Source: Corynebacterium sp. HMSC29G08 (GTDB taxonomy: Bacteria; Actinomycetota; Actinomycetes; Mycobacteriales; Mycobacteriaceae). Taken from it: a DNA stretch of 64,000 nucleotides. The stretch is from the NCBI RefSeq assembly GCF_001806875.1, contig NZ_KV786260.1, forward strand, positions 1-64,000, read 5' to 3'. Position 1 is the stretch's first letter. Every line of letters begins with the position of its first letter. Below the pieces are notes generated by a model. It was given only the letters and a program-made list of their open reading frames with translations, ran no database searches and was not told the origin of the DNA. This document shows positions 8,066 to 17,057 of the stretch, one piece after another. The translations under genes were made by a program, and so were the position numbers.

Positions 8066-9130
8066 CTACTTGCTCTTGTTCACAATCGCGCGGGCGATCG
8101 AGTTGACAATGAATGTGAGGATGAACAGCACCAAACCAGCAGCGATGTAAGCGCCTGCACTGATCGGGTTGTTGAACTCCGCTGCGGCGTTTGCAATTGC
8201 GGTAGCAAACGTTGTGCCGCCGTCAAAGAGCGAACCACGGTAGTCGTTCGCAGGCGCCACCACCATATAGAGCGCCATAGTCTCACCCAGTGCGCGGCCC
8301 AGACCCAGCATGGCGCCGGCAATGAAGCCGGACCAGCCGAACGGGATAACCGTCATGCGGATCACTTCCCAGCGGGTAGCACCCAGTGCCAAAGCGGATT
8401 CGATCTGGCCCGGAGGGGTCTGCACGAACACTTCGCGGGCGGTTGCCGCGATGATCGGCAGAATCATGATCGCCAGCACAATGCCACCGGTGAGCATGTT
8501 ACGAGCCGTGGAAAACGGCGGGGAGTTTTGGTACGTGGCAAAGAGGAAGAACTCCCCTCCCCAGCTGTTGATCCAGTCGTAGAGTTTGCCCAGCTTCGGG
8601 CCAAGCACCTGCGCACCCCACAGGCCGAACACGATCGACGGCACAGCGGCCAGCATGTCCACCAAAGTGCCCAACGGTCGCACCAGAGACTTCGGGGCGT
8701 AGTTGGACAAAAACAGCGCGATACCAAGCGCGATCGGCATTGCAATCACAAGCGCGATCAGCGAAATAGTCACCGTGGAGAAGAACAGGTTCGGGATACC
8801 AAACTGCATGTTCTCCAGGTCGGACGTGCTCCACTGTCCGCCGTAGGTGAAGAACCCAAGCACACCGCCTTCATTACGAGACAGTGGTGGAACTGCCTGG
8901 CGGAGCAGGAATAGACCCACCGCCGCCACCAACACAGTGATCAGGGTTGCAGAGATAGTTGAGAGAAACTCAAACACTCGGTCACCGGGACGCTTCGTGC
9001 CAGCACCACGACGCGTCGCAACCGCAGACGGCGCACTCTCAGCCTGCGGGTCACCGCCCTCAATAACGGGAGTTGCGGTGGATCGTTGCGCTACCGGATC
9101 AGTGTTTGGTGACAGATCATTGTCAGCCAT
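8066..9130 (-). CDS. pstC: Phosphate ABC transporter permease PstC
   Basis: 354 residues from ATG 9130, chosen because AAAGGA lies ten bases upstream; an in-frame start at 9190 would add 20 residues across the leader. The first 70 residues are polar, followed by a membrane anchor (FLSTISATLITVLVAAVGLFLL) and the permease core with the coupling loop ALALGATRWEVIRMTVIPFGWSGF. It is the partner of PstA. A GC-rich hairpin separates it from pstS. Confidence 0.96.
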   Translation of the reverse strand: MADNDLSPNTDPVAQRSTATPVIEGGDPQAESAPSAVATRRGAGTKRPGDRVFEFLSTISATLITVLVAAVGLFLLRQAVPPLSRNEGGVLGFFTYGGQWSTSDLENMQFGIPNLFFSTVTISLIALVIAMPIALGIALFLSNYAPKSLVRPLGTLVDMLAAVPSIVFGLWGAQVLGPKLGKLYDWINSWGGEFFLFATYQNSPPFSTARNMLTGGIVLAIMILPIIAATAREVFVQTPPGQIESALALGATRWEVIRMTVIPFGWSGFIAGAMLGLGRALGETMALYMVVAPANDYRGSLFDGGTTFATAIANAAAEFNNPISAGAYIAAGLVLFILTFIVNSIARAIVNKSK

Positions 9131-9193
9131 AATTCGCAGTTCCTTTGGGTGGATGAGAACAAAAGTTTCAGGGGCGGGTGTCCTGCGCAATTA

Positions 9194-9227
9194 CGCCCCC
9201 CAGGTGACGAATGTCATGTGGGGGGCG
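9194..9227 (-). promoter_or_regulatory. Intercistronic hairpin between pstS and pstC
   Basis: CGCCCCCC (9194-9201) pairs perfectly with GGGGGGCG (9220-9227), and TGAC-GAAT-GTCA extends the stem inside. There is no T-run after it on the minus strand. Such hairpins after a binding-protein gene commonly stabilise its mRNA and limit read-through into the permease genes, which would give PstS in excess over PstCAB. Confidence 0.65.
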
Positions 9228-9278
9228 CACTCGCCATCCGCGCTAGTAGCGCGGGGAGCAGAAGGTCAACGACCTCGC

Positions 9279-10427
9279 TTACTGGATTGCGTTGATGGCG
9301 TCGCGGAGACGCTCAGCGTGAGCGCCGGTGACCGGGATGAAGCCCTCGGACTCCAGCTCCTCATCCTGGTGGTCAAGCGCCAGGTTCAGGAAGTCCTTGA
9401 TCTGGTTGGAGGTTGCCTCGTCGTAACCAGCGGAGCAAACGATCTCGTAGGTGGTCAGGATCAGCGGGTAGGAGTCAGCCGCGTCAGAAGCAAACAGCTT
9501 GTCCGCGTCAACCACCATGTTGTGGCCTTCGGTCTTGAACTCCATGTTGGCCAGAGCGTTGCCAACGGTGTCCGTGTTCAGCTCAACCGGGCCGTGGCCG
9601 AAGTCAATGTTTGCCTTGTTCTCTGCAAAGCCGGCCTCAACGTAGGTGATTGCACCGTTGGTTGCGTTGACCTCCTGTGCCACACCGGTGGAGCCGTTCG
9701 CGCCGGTGCCGACGTTCTGCGGGAAGGCCTTGCCCTCGCCAGTCCACTTGCCGTCAGATGCGGCAGCCAGGAACTTCTGGAAGTTGTCGGAGGTACCGGA
9801 CTCGTCGGAGCGGAAGACAACCTGGATCGGCAGATCCGGCAGGGTTGCCCCCGGGTTGGACTCAGCCAGAGCCGGGTCGTTCCAGTTGGTGATGGTGCCC
9901 TGGAAGATGTCAACGATGTTGTCAATGGTCAGGTTCAGCTCATCAACGCCCTCAACGTTGTAAGCAACTGCAACCGGGCCGATGACGAACGGCAGGTGCC
10001 ACGCCTCGTTGCCGCCGCAGCGTGCAGCTGCCTCCTCAACCTGCTCATCCTTCAGCGGGGAGTCAGAGCCGGCGAACTTCACCTGGTTTGCAATGAAGTT
10101 CTTCTGGCCAGCGCCGGAGCCGGACGGGTTGTATGCCAGGTTCGCACCCGGAACTTCCTTGGCGTAGATCTCGCCGAAGTAGTCCATTGCCTTCTGCTGG
10201 GAGGAAGCGCCCTCAGCAACCAGCGCGCCGGTCTCGCCGGACAGTACGTAGTCGCCAGCAGCTGCGGTCTCAGAACCCTCAGCCTGGGTCTTGGCAGCCG
10301 AGGACTCAGCAGCAGTCTCGGTAGCGGCGGTGTCGGTGTCATCGGAGCTGTTGCAAGCAACGAGGGAGACAGAGGAAACTGCAACGACGCCAGCGATTGC
10401 GGCGGTGCGCTTAATGTTGCGGATCAC
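9279..10427 (-). CDS. pstS: Phosphate-binding lipoprotein PstS
   Basis: 382 residues. A lipoprotein signal peptide ends at LVAC (Cys25), followed by a Ser/Thr/Ala-rich linker to about residue 60. Phosphate-binding loops are recognisable: GASSQQ, NPSGSGAGQKNF, FAGSDSPL and the RSDESGTSDNFQKFL segment that contacts phosphate in PstS. It starts with GTG at 10427, with AAAGG seven bases upstream. It is the first gene of the pst operon, with a candidate PhoR site 136-154 bases upstream. Confidence 0.96.
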   Translation of the reverse strand: MIRNIKRTAAIAGVVAVSSVSLVACNSSDDTDTAATETAAESSAAKTQAEGSETAAAGDYVLSGETGALVAEGASSQQKAMDYFGEIYAKEVPGANLAYNPSGSGAGQKNFIANQVKFAGSDSPLKDEQVEEAAARCGGNEAWHLPFVIGPVAVAYNVEGVDELNLTIDNIVDIFQGTITNWNDPALAESNPGATLPDLPIQVVFRSDESGTSDNFQKFLAAASDGKWTGEGKAFPQNVGTGANGSTGVAQEVNATNGAITYVEAGFAENKANIDFGHGPVELNTDTVGNALANMEFKTEGHNMVVDADKLFASDAADSYPLILTTYEIVCSAGYDEATSNQIKDFLNLALDHQDEELESEGFIPVTGAHAERLRDAINAIQ

Positions 10428-10562
10428 GGGATAACCTTTCAGGTCATTGGTAGCTCGTTCAAGGAGAACCCGCGCGGGCCCTACGCCATAGGCAGGCAGC
10501 AGCGCTGATTACTCACGGCTGATAAACCTAGAACCCGTGGGTTAACCGAGGGTTGCGTGCCA

Positions 10563-10581
10563 AGTGAACAATCAGTGAACA
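10563..10581 (-). promoter_or_regulatory. Candidate PhoR box upstream of pstS
   Basis: AGTGAACA occurs twice exactly 11 bases apart (10563-10570 and 10574-10581); on the pstS strand this reads TGTTCACT-GAT-TGTTCACT. Direct repeats with an 11-base period are the normal target shape for OmpR/PhoB-type regulators. Similar repeats lie upstream of phoR and the nuclease remnant. Binding by the PhoR encoded at 35.1 kb is inferred. Confidence 0.55.
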
Positions 10582-10616
10582 CGCCATCTGTGCGCACATA
10601 TCCGCAGCGTATCGCC

Positions 10617-11435
10617 CTATTTCTGGTACATCACGTGTGATTCAGCAATTGTGAAACCAGCCTGAGAATACCGCTTTACCGCGGGCTCATTATCGGCCTC
10701 AACATAGAGGATGACCTGCGTAGATCCACCGGCTAAGAGGGACTCCAACCCCAACTGCAGCAGCGGTACCCCCAATCCCTCCCCCCGATGGGCTGAAGAC
10801 AGGCCAATGACATACACCTCGCCGACGTTTTCCGGGTGGCGCTTGGTCCAGTGGAAGCCCGCTAACTGCTCCCCCTTATACAGCAGCCACACGCCTGCCG
10901 GATCGAACCAGTCGGTGTCCATTGCGCTGCGCAAACGTTCAAGGTCCCACCCACCCTGCTCAGGGTGCCAATCAAAGGCGTCATTGTTGACATCCAGCCA
11001 CGCCTGCTCCACACTCTCACGCCCAAAACGCTCAACGGCCTGCCCATACGTCAACGCTGCAAAGCCTTCCGGAAGCTCGGCGGGGGCGCGACTGACCTGG
11101 TCAGCGTCGATGGACATGACCAGCAGCTCGCGTACCGGCCGCAGGCCTAAAGACTCCGCTGTGGCCTGGGCCGCGGGTAGATTGCCGTGGGCCCACAGTT
11201 TGGGGTGGTTCACGTTGGCGTCGACAAGCTTGAAAAGCTCCTTCGCTTTGCCCTGCCTGCGACAATCCGGGTGGACAACCAGCTCAACGCTGCCATCCGG
11301 CGCCGCAAGGGCCAAACCCCCATCCACCGTAAAACGTGCATAATCGCCATCCAGGCCGCGCAAGAAAGCCTCCGACAACGGAGCCACACCATCGTGTTTT
11401 TCCGCAGCTTGCACAAGCTCTACGTAGTCAGTCAT
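10617..11435 (-). CDS. mshD: Mycothiol synthase (acetyltransferase MshD)
   Basis: 272 residues with two tandem GNAT domains. The first has the acetyl-CoA loop ELVVHPDCRRQGKAKELF; the second, catalytic, domain has VIGLSSAHRGEGLGVPLLQLGL and the C-terminal LYVEADNEPAVKRYSQAGF. It acetylates Cys-GlcN-Ins with acetyl-CoA, the last step of mycothiol synthesis, so the host uses mycothiol as its main thiol, a strong marker for Actinobacteria. It is divergent from the nitrobindin-like gene, only 23 bases away. Confidence 0.93.
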   Translation of the reverse strand: MTDYVELVQAAEKHDGVAPLSEAFLRGLDGDYARFTVDGGLALAAPDGSVELVVHPDCRRQGKAKELFKLVDANVNHPKLWAHGNLPAAQATAESLGLRPVRELLVMSIDADQVSRAPAELPEGFAALTYGQAVERFGRESVEQAWLDVNNDAFDWHPEQGGWDLERLRSAMDTDWFDPAGVWLLYKGEQLAGFHWTKRHPENVGEVYVIGLSSAHRGEGLGVPLLQLGLESLLAGGSTQVILYVEADNEPAVKRYSQAGFTIAESHVMYQK

Positions 11436-11458
11436 GCTGCCAGGCTACCCTTGAAGGC

Positions 11459-12112
11459 ATGACTGAAAATGACAAACAAACCGACCAGCAAAGCGACATG
11501 CTCAACGGCAGCGACGCCGTCAACCTCGCCGCCGAACAGTCCAAAGCAACCGCCCACCGCAACATCCCAGGCCTCGGCTTCGAGGAGTTCCCACTGGAAG
11601 ACGACACCGCGAACCTGCGCCAGGGCCCCTCGCTTCACGACGGCCTGCTGGCCCTCCTCCCCCTCGTCGGCGTCTGGCACGGCAGCGGCCAGATCAACGA
11701 ACAGGGCGAAGAATACGCCTTTGGCCAGCAGCTCATCTTCTCCCACGACGGTGGCAATTACCTACGCTTCGACTCCCGCATGTGGCGTCTGGACGAAAAC
11801 GGCGAGTCAACCGGCCCGGAGCAGCGCGAACTCGGTTTCTGGCGCATCTCCGAAAAGGACGAGATTGAGGTTGTACTGGCCAACCCCCGTGGCCTGGTGG
11901 AAATCCTCTACGGCAGCATGCGCAACGAGCGCGCCTGGCAGCTAGAATCCGCATCCACCATCGCCACCGAAACCGGCCCGGCACACCACGGCCCAGGCCG
12001 CCGCCTCTACGGCCTGATGCCCAACAACAATCTCGGCTGGGTCGACGAGCGCGTAGTAGACGGCGAGTTAGTGCCGTACATGTCGGCAGAGCTCAAGCGC
12101 ATCGCGGGCTAG
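11459..12112 (+). CDS. Nitrobindin-like / FABP-family beta-barrel protein
   Basis: 217 residues. A polar N-terminus of about 60 residues is followed by a ten-stranded beta-barrel domain (THAP4/nitrobindin, formerly called FABP-like) with the family start LLPLVGVWHGSGQ and central RELGFWRISEKDEIEVVLANP. Members bind heme, typically ferric, and react with nitric oxide or peroxynitrite. The usual GxWxGxG motif is present. I could not confirm the proximal histidine by eye: the C-terminal segment GLMPNNNLGWVDER lacks an obvious one, while AHHGPGRR lies just before it. Start ATG 11459 is the first in the short divergent gap with mshD. Confidence 0.8.
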   Translation: MTENDKQTDQQSDMLNGSDAVNLAAEQSKATAHRNIPGLGFEEFPLEDDTANLRQGPSLHDGLLALLPLVGVWHGSGQINEQGEEYAFGQQLIFSHDGGNYLRFDSRMWRLDENGESTGPEQRELGFWRISEKDEIEVVLANPRGLVEILYGSMRNERAWQLESASTIATETGPAHHGPGRRLYGLMPNNNLGWVDERVVDGELVPYMSAELKRIAG

Positions 12113-13005
12113 CGCGCCGCAGCGGAGATCAGCGCCTTGATCTCCGCTTCATTTTCAGGGGCGGCAAGCGTCGTGCCATCAATGTGGGTGACGCGTGCAC
12201 ACATGCGCGTCGAGGACACGAGCCACACCGACTCCGCCTTCAGCAGCTCGTTGAGGTAGATGTCTTTGGCTTTACACTTGAAGCCGTCTTTTTCTGCAAG
12301 AGCAAACAGTGCCGCCTGCGTGGTGCCGGCCATAACCCCATGCCCTGGAGCTGGGGTGCGCATGCGCCCGCCCTTCTTCAGCATGATGACGGTACTTGTA
12401 GCGCCTTCCAGCACACGGCCGGTCCCACGCTCAACGTAAATCACGTCATCAGCACCCTGCCCGCGCGCCCAGCGCAGCGCCGCCATGTTTGCCGCGTAGT
12501 TCAGGGTTTTCGCCTCCCCCACCATCCACGGCACGTCCGGGTCCGCCACAAACCCGCGCGGGGTGGTCACTACCTTCACACCGTTTTCACGTTGTTTGCG
12601 CACTTCAGGGTCAATATCGCGCACGGTCAGCCACGCGGTGGCCACACCTGTGGTCTCCCGTCCGCGGCTAAGCGTCCAGGTGCATTTTGCTTCCTTGACT
12701 TCCTTCGGGTTGCCGCCGCGCTCCCGCACGTAATCCGCCACCGCCTCCTGGGTGGCTTTCAGCCAGTGTTCCGCGTCCGGCACCGGCAGCTGAAGCGCCT
12801 CCGCGGAACGGGCGAAGCGCTCCAGGTGGCGCTCCACGTTTCGTGGTTTGCCGTTGCGGATCAGGATGGTTTCAAATACGCCGTCTCCGCGCGTGACGGC
12901 TGCGTCGTCCCAAAACACGTGCGGTGTGTTCGGGTTTTGTCTGCGGATGGATCCGCCGTAGGGCTCTACCAGGTAGATGACGGGTTCTGGCGCTAGGAGT
13001 GACAT
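12109..13005 (-). CDS. pabC: Aminodeoxychorismate lyase-like class IV aminotransferase (PabC)
   Basis: 298 residues of fold-type IV PLP enzyme. The Schiff-base lysine is in GEAKTLNYAANMAALRWA, the cofactor-phosphate loop in LEGATSTVIML, and the N-terminal block reads TRGDGVFETILIRNGK. Among class IV enzymes the position beside ygfZ and the lack of branched-chain transaminase features favour 4-amino-4-deoxychorismate lyase, which makes p-aminobenzoate for folate. D-amino-acid aminotransferase cannot be excluded from motifs alone. Its last four bases overlap the convergent upstream gene. Confidence 0.8.
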   Translation of the reverse strand: MSLLAPEPVIYLVEPYGGSIRRQNPNTPHVFWDDAAVTRGDGVFETILIRNGKPRNVERHLERFARSAEALQLPVPDAEHWLKATQEAVADYVRERGGNPKEVKEAKCTWTLSRGRETTGVATAWLTVRDIDPEVRKQRENGVKVVTTPRGFVADPDVPWMVGEAKTLNYAANMAALRWARGQGADDVIYVERGTGRVLEGATSTVIMLKKGGRMRTPAPGHGVMAGTTQAALFALAEKDGFKCKAKDIYLNELLKAESVWLVSSTRMCARVTHIDGTTLAAPENEAEIKALISAAAR

Positions 13006-13024
13006 ATCTACCCATTATGCCCTT

Positions 13025-14086
13025 ATGATCGGGGCCGTGACTCGAATGTTCTCTGTTGATCTTCCTGGTGCCGTTGCTGATCCGGAGACGCATGTTGCGC
13101 TCCACTTTGGGGATCCTTTAGCGGAGCAGCGCGCGTTGGCTGAAACGCCGACGCTGATTGACCGCTCGTATTACGACGTCATCGCCGTTTCCGGCCCTGA
13201 TGCGCCGACTTTTTTGAACAACCTGCTCTCCCAAAAGCTCGACGATGTAGCCGCCGGTTTTGGTGCTTTCGCGCTTGATTTGAACGCTCAGGGCCACATC
13301 TTGCACCACGTGGGCGTGATGTTTGACGGCACGACGTTCTACCTGGACATGCCACCACAGCAGCGCGAGTCCTTCCTGGAGTTCCTGCGTCGCATGGTCT
13401 TCTGGTCCGATGTCACCATCGAAGAATCCGACCTGGTGTTGGTCTCCACCTTCGGCCGGCCTGTCGATGGCGCCGTTGCCACCCGCACCCGCCAGTTCGG
13501 GAGCTTCTTGCTTCACGACGCCCTGTTGTCCCCCACCACCGTCACCCCCACCCTGGAAGCGTGGCAGGCCGACGGCGGGCGCGTTGCCGGTTTGATGGCG
13601 TACACCGCGGCACGCGTACGCGCAGTCGAGCCGGAGCTGGACGTGGATCTTGATGATCGTTCCATCCCCCACGAGGTGCCCACCTTCATCGGCCGCGGCG
13701 ATCATCTTGGCGCCGTCCACCTGCAAAAAGGCTGCTACCGCGGCCAGGAGACCGTGGCGCGTGTGGAAAACCTGGGCCGCTCCCCGCGCCTGTTGGTCAT
13801 GTTGCAGCTCGATGGCTCCGCCCCTGAGCTTCCCTCCCCCGGCGCCGACATCACGCTTGGCGGCCGCAAGGTTGGCAGGCTTGGCACCGTGGTCCAAGAC
13901 GCCGACTACGGCCCAATCGCGTTGGCGTTAGTGAAACGCTCCGCACTTGCAGACCCAACCGTACCGCTGGACATTTCCGGGGTAGCCGCCAACGTTGACC
14001 CGGATTCGCTGCCCGCGGATGAAGGCGAGCGCGCTGGACGTGTCGCCATTGAAAAACTCCGCGGCGGCCCGAATCTGCGCAGGTAG
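13025..14086 (+). CDS. ygfZ: Folate-binding Fe-S cluster assembly protein YgfZ/GcvT-like
   Basis: About 353 residues related to the T-protein of glycine cleavage. The family signature KGCYRGQETVAR is intact, with the conserved cysteine needed for function, and the folate-binding fold is indicated by VSGPDAPTFLNNLLSQ. YgfZ proteins help repair or assemble some iron-sulfur enzymes. Candidate starts are ATG 13025, GTG 13037 and ATG 13046; none has a strong ribosome-binding site, so the first few codons are uncertain. It is divergent from pabC, both being folate-related. Confidence 0.88.
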   Translation: MIGAVTRMFSVDLPGAVADPETHVALHFGDPLAEQRALAETPTLIDRSYYDVIAVSGPDAPTFLNNLLSQKLDDVAAGFGAFALDLNAQGHILHHVGVMFDGTTFYLDMPPQQRESFLEFLRRMVFWSDVTIEESDLVLVSTFGRPVDGAVATRTRQFGSFLLHDALLSPTTVTPTLEAWQADGGRVAGLMAYTAARVRAVEPELDVDLDDRSIPHEVPTFIGRGDHLGAVHLQKGCYRGQETVARVENLGRSPRLLVMLQLDGSAPELPSPGADITLGGRKVGRLGTVVQDADYGPIALALVKRSALADPTVPLDISGVAANVDPDSLPADEGERAGRVAIEKLRGGPNLRR

Positions 14087-14177
14087 ATGGGTAGAGGGGA
14101 ATTTTTTAGTGGCACAAGCTATTATGTCTGGCAGGACAAATACGATTAGATAAATAGCACCTCAAGGGGGTCACGCC

Positions 14178-14417
14178 ATGGGCCGCGGACGCGCCAAAGC
14201 AAAGCAGACCAAGGTAGCTCGCCAGCTCAAGTACAACTCTCCGGAAATGGATCTCGATTCCCTGCAACGTGAGCTTGCAGCGCAGGTCCCAGGAGGCTGG
14301 GCTGAGGATGACGATGAGGTGGACGACCAGTACGGCGACTACGCCGACTACGCCGACTACGGCAACTGGGACGATGAGGACGAGGACAACCGCGGCCAGC
14401 GTCGCGTTGCTCGCTAA
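14178..14417 (+). CDS. DUF3073 family small acidic protein
   Basis: 79 residues. The conserved actinobacterial N-terminus MGRGRAKAKQTKVARQLKY is followed by an acidic tail rich in Asp and Tyr with DYADYADYG, encoded by repeated 9-base units. The ATG at 14178 follows AAGGGGG. Function is unknown; the basic head and acidic tail suggest nucleic-acid or protein binding. It is conserved next to purM/purF in corynebacteria and mycobacteria. Confidence 0.85.
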   Translation: MGRGRAKAKQTKVARQLKYNSPEMDLDSLQRELAAQVPGGWAEDDDEVDDQYGDYADYADYGNWDDEDEDNRGQRRVAR

Positions 14418-14442
14418 CTCCCCCACCTTCTGAACGCAGCGA

Positions 14443-14485
14443 AAAAGAGCGCAACTCCGAGCAAATACCCGGGGTGCGCTCTTTT
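14443..14485. terminator. Bidirectional terminator between DUF3073 and purM
   Basis: AAAAGAGCGCA (14443-14453) and TGCGCTCTTTT (14475-14485) form an 11-bp stem whose T-rich and A-rich edges give a U-tract on either strand. Inner bases extend the stem. It serves the convergent DUF3073 and purM genes. Confidence 0.85.
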
Positions 14486-14510
14486 CGCGCGCCGTTTTCA
14501 GGCGCTGCGA

Positions 14511-15572
14511 CTAGTACTGCGGGTGTTCGCCGGTGAGCAGGGCGCGGGGTTCGTCGTCGCTAGTAGCGGCGCGGACCTCACCAAGCACCCAGCTGTCAAT
14601 GTGGCGTGCGGCCAAGATGGCAAGTGCACGGTCGCGGTCGCTAGGCGAAACGACGGCAACCATACCCACACCCATATTGAAGGTCTTCTCCATTTCCGCA
14701 TCCGGCACCTGGCCAACAGAGCGGATGGTGCGGAAGATCTGGCCCGGGGTCCAGGTGGCGCGGCGCATCTCTGCAACCAGGCCCTCTGGGATGATGCGCT
14801 CCATGTTGCCTGCCAAGCCACCGCCAGTGACGTGGCAGAAAGTGCGCACATCGCACTCGGCGGCCAACTCAAGGCAGTCAAGGGCGTAGATGCGGGTGGG
14901 CTCAAGTAGTTCCTCACCAAGCGTGCGGCCAAGCTCTTCGATGTGGCCGTCCAGCGGCAGCCCAGCACGCTCAAGAAGCACGTGGCGGGCAAGAGAGTAG
15001 CCGTTGGAGTGCAGGCCGGAGGAGGCCATGGCGATGATGATGTCGCCTTCGCGCACCAGGTGGGGGCCGAGCAGCTCATCAGCCTCGACGATGCCAACTG
15101 CGGTTGCGGAGACGTCGTAGTCATCCGGGTTCATCACACCGGGGTGCTCTGCGGTCTCGCCGCCGAGCAGGGCGCAGCCCGCCTGGACGCAACCCTCGGC
15201 AATGCCGCCGACGATTTCGGCAACCTTTTCCGGAACAACCTTGCCAATTGCAATGTAGTCCTGCAGGAACAGCGGCTCGGCACCGCAGACCACCAGGTCA
15301 TCCACGCACATGGCTACCAGGTCAATGCCGATGGTGTCGTGCTTGTCCATCGCCTGGGCGACGGCCAGCTTCGTACCCACGCCGTCAGATCCTGCCGCCA
15401 GCAACGGCTCCTTATACTTGCCCAAGGCAAACAGGCCGGCGAAGCCGCCGAGGCCGCCGCGGACCTCCGGACGCGTGGCACGCTTAGCGTGCGGCGCGAA
15501 CAGTTCAACGGCCTTGTCGCCGGCTTCGATGGATACGCCTGCGGCCTCGTAGGAAATCTCGGGGTTACTCAT
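14511..15572 (-). CDS. purM: Phosphoribosylformylglycinamidine cyclo-ligase (AIR synthetase)
   Basis: 353 residues. PurM converts FGAM to AIR with ATP, the fifth step of purine synthesis. Landmarks are the SYEAAGVSIEAG start, GGLGGFAGLF, the signature GVGTKLAVAQ, DLVVCGAEPLFLQDY and the C-terminal FCHVTGGGLAGNMERI. Its ATG abuts the purF stop codon (15573), so the two are cotranscribed. Confidence 0.96.
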   Translation of the reverse strand: MSNPEISYEAAGVSIEAGDKAVELFAPHAKRATRPEVRGGLGGFAGLFALGKYKEPLLAAGSDGVGTKLAVAQAMDKHDTIGIDLVAMCVDDLVVCGAEPLFLQDYIAIGKVVPEKVAEIVGGIAEGCVQAGCALLGGETAEHPGVMNPDDYDVSATAVGIVEADELLGPHLVREGDIIIAMASSGLHSNGYSLARHVLLERAGLPLDGHIEELGRTLGEELLEPTRIYALDCLELAAECDVRTFCHVTGGGLAGNMERIIPEGLVAEMRRATWTPGQIFRTIRSVGQVPDAEMEKTFNMGVGMVAVVSPSDRDRALAILAARHIDSWVLGEVRAATSDDEPRALLTGEHPQY

Positions 15573-17039
15573 TTACGCTTCGGCGCCTTTCTTCATGCGA
15601 CGGACAAGGTCCGCGTTCGGGTTACCCTCCGGCAACCCTAATGGGTAATGGCCGGTGAAACACGCGGCGCAAAGATTGTCAGCATCCTGATGGGATGACG
15701 CAACAATATCGTCAATCGGCACAAACGCCAGGGAGTCTGCACCAATCATGGTGCGGATGGATTCCGCAATCTCCTCATCCGAGCCACCGCGACCATGGTT
15801 TGCAATCAGCTCACCGGGGCTGGCGAAGTCAATGCCGTAGAAGCACGGCCACTTCACCGGCGGTGAGGCAATACGCACATGCACCTCCGCGGCACCTGCC
15901 TCACGCAGCATGCGGATCAGCTTGCGCTGCGTGTTGCCACGCACGATGGAGTCATCTACCACGATCAGCTTCTTGCCTTCAATGACCTGGCGCACCGGGT
16001 TGAGCTTCAGACGTAGACCAAGCTGACGCAGCGTGTCAGAAGGCTGGATGAAGGTGCGGCCCACGTAGGCGTTCTTCATCAAGCCCTGTTTGAACGGGAT
16101 GCCGGACTCCTCGGCGTAACCAATCGCGGCCGGGGTACCGGACTCCGGCACCGGCATCACCAAGTCGCCCTCAACCGGGTTGACACGCGCCAGCCTGCGG
16201 CCAATCTCAATGCGAGAGTTGTTTACCGTCTGGCCCTCAATCACAGAATCAGGACGGGCGACGTAGACGTACTCAAACACGCAGTGAGCGCGAGTAGTCT
16301 CGGCGTAACGCTTGGAATGCACCCCCGTCTCATCGATCCAGATCAACTCACCTGGCTCGATCTCACGGACAAAGGCCGCACCCACAATGTCCAAAGCACA
16401 GGTCTCAGAGGCCACAACCCAACCCTCTTCAAGACGCCCCAACGACAGCGGCCGCACACCATGCGGGTCACGCGCGGCGTAGAGAGTATGCCCGTCCGTG
16501 ATCATGAAGCAGAAAGCACCGTGGATGCGCGGAAGGAGTTGCTCACATGCGTCGAGAAGCGTGTGATCCTCACGAATCAGATCCGCCAGCAGCGCAGAGA
16601 CCACCGCAGTGTCAGAGGAAGAACCCTGGCCTTCCACCCCATCAGCGGGCACCAACTTCTCCTCAATAGCTTCTGCCTGCAGCTGAGCGTAGTTGACCAA
16701 GTTGCCGTTGTGCGCCAACGCCACATCGGTGCCGTTTGGCGACGTCCGGAACATCGGCTGCACGTTATCCCAACTATTTCCACCCGCGGTGGAATAGCGA
16801 GTATGGCCAATCGCCACATCACCCTGCAGCGCACCCAGGACGGTTTCATCGAAAACTTGGCTGACCAAGCCAGTGTCCTTAAACACCACGATGTTTTCCT
16901 TATCGCCAACAGCAATGCCGGCGCCCTCCTGACCGCGGTGCTGCAGCGCAAACAGCCCAAAATACGTCAGTTTAGATACGTCTTCTTTCGGCGCCCATAC
17001 CCCGAAGACGCCGCACTCTTCCCTGGCTTCACCTTGCAC
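15573..17039 (-). CDS. purF: Amidophosphoribosyltransferase
   Basis: 488 residues. PurF commits PRPP to purine synthesis. The N-terminal nucleophile glutaminase domain has its catalytic cysteine at position 9 (EECGVFGV) after an eight-residue propeptide that should be removed. LQHRGQEGAGIAV and the oxyanion region follow, and the PRPP loop is LIVVDDSIVRGNT. CxxC-type cysteines near the C-terminus (DNLCAACFTGHYP), with an upstream CFYGIDF, suggest the iron-sulfur-containing type seen in Bacillus. It starts with GTG 17039. Confidence 0.96.
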   Translation of the reverse strand: MQGEAREECGVFGVWAPKEDVSKLTYFGLFALQHRGQEGAGIAVGDKENIVVFKDTGLVSQVFDETVLGALQGDVAIGHTRYSTAGGNSWDNVQPMFRTSPNGTDVALAHNGNLVNYAQLQAEAIEEKLVPADGVEGQGSSSDTAVVSALLADLIREDHTLLDACEQLLPRIHGAFCFMITDGHTLYAARDPHGVRPLSLGRLEEGWVVASETCALDIVGAAFVREIEPGELIWIDETGVHSKRYAETTRAHCVFEYVYVARPDSVIEGQTVNNSRIEIGRRLARVNPVEGDLVMPVPESGTPAAIGYAEESGIPFKQGLMKNAYVGRTFIQPSDTLRQLGLRLKLNPVRQVIEGKKLIVVDDSIVRGNTQRKLIRMLREAGAAEVHVRIASPPVKWPCFYGIDFASPGELIANHGRGGSDEEIAESIRTMIGADSLAFVPIDDIVASSHQDADNLCAACFTGHYPLGLPEGNPNADLVRRMKKGAEA

Positions 17040-17057
17040 GACCCCTATGGTATCCGA

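Noticed and set aside
8847-10508. A 553-codon plus-strand open frame
   Set aside because: Antisense to pstC and pstS; no recognisable protein features.
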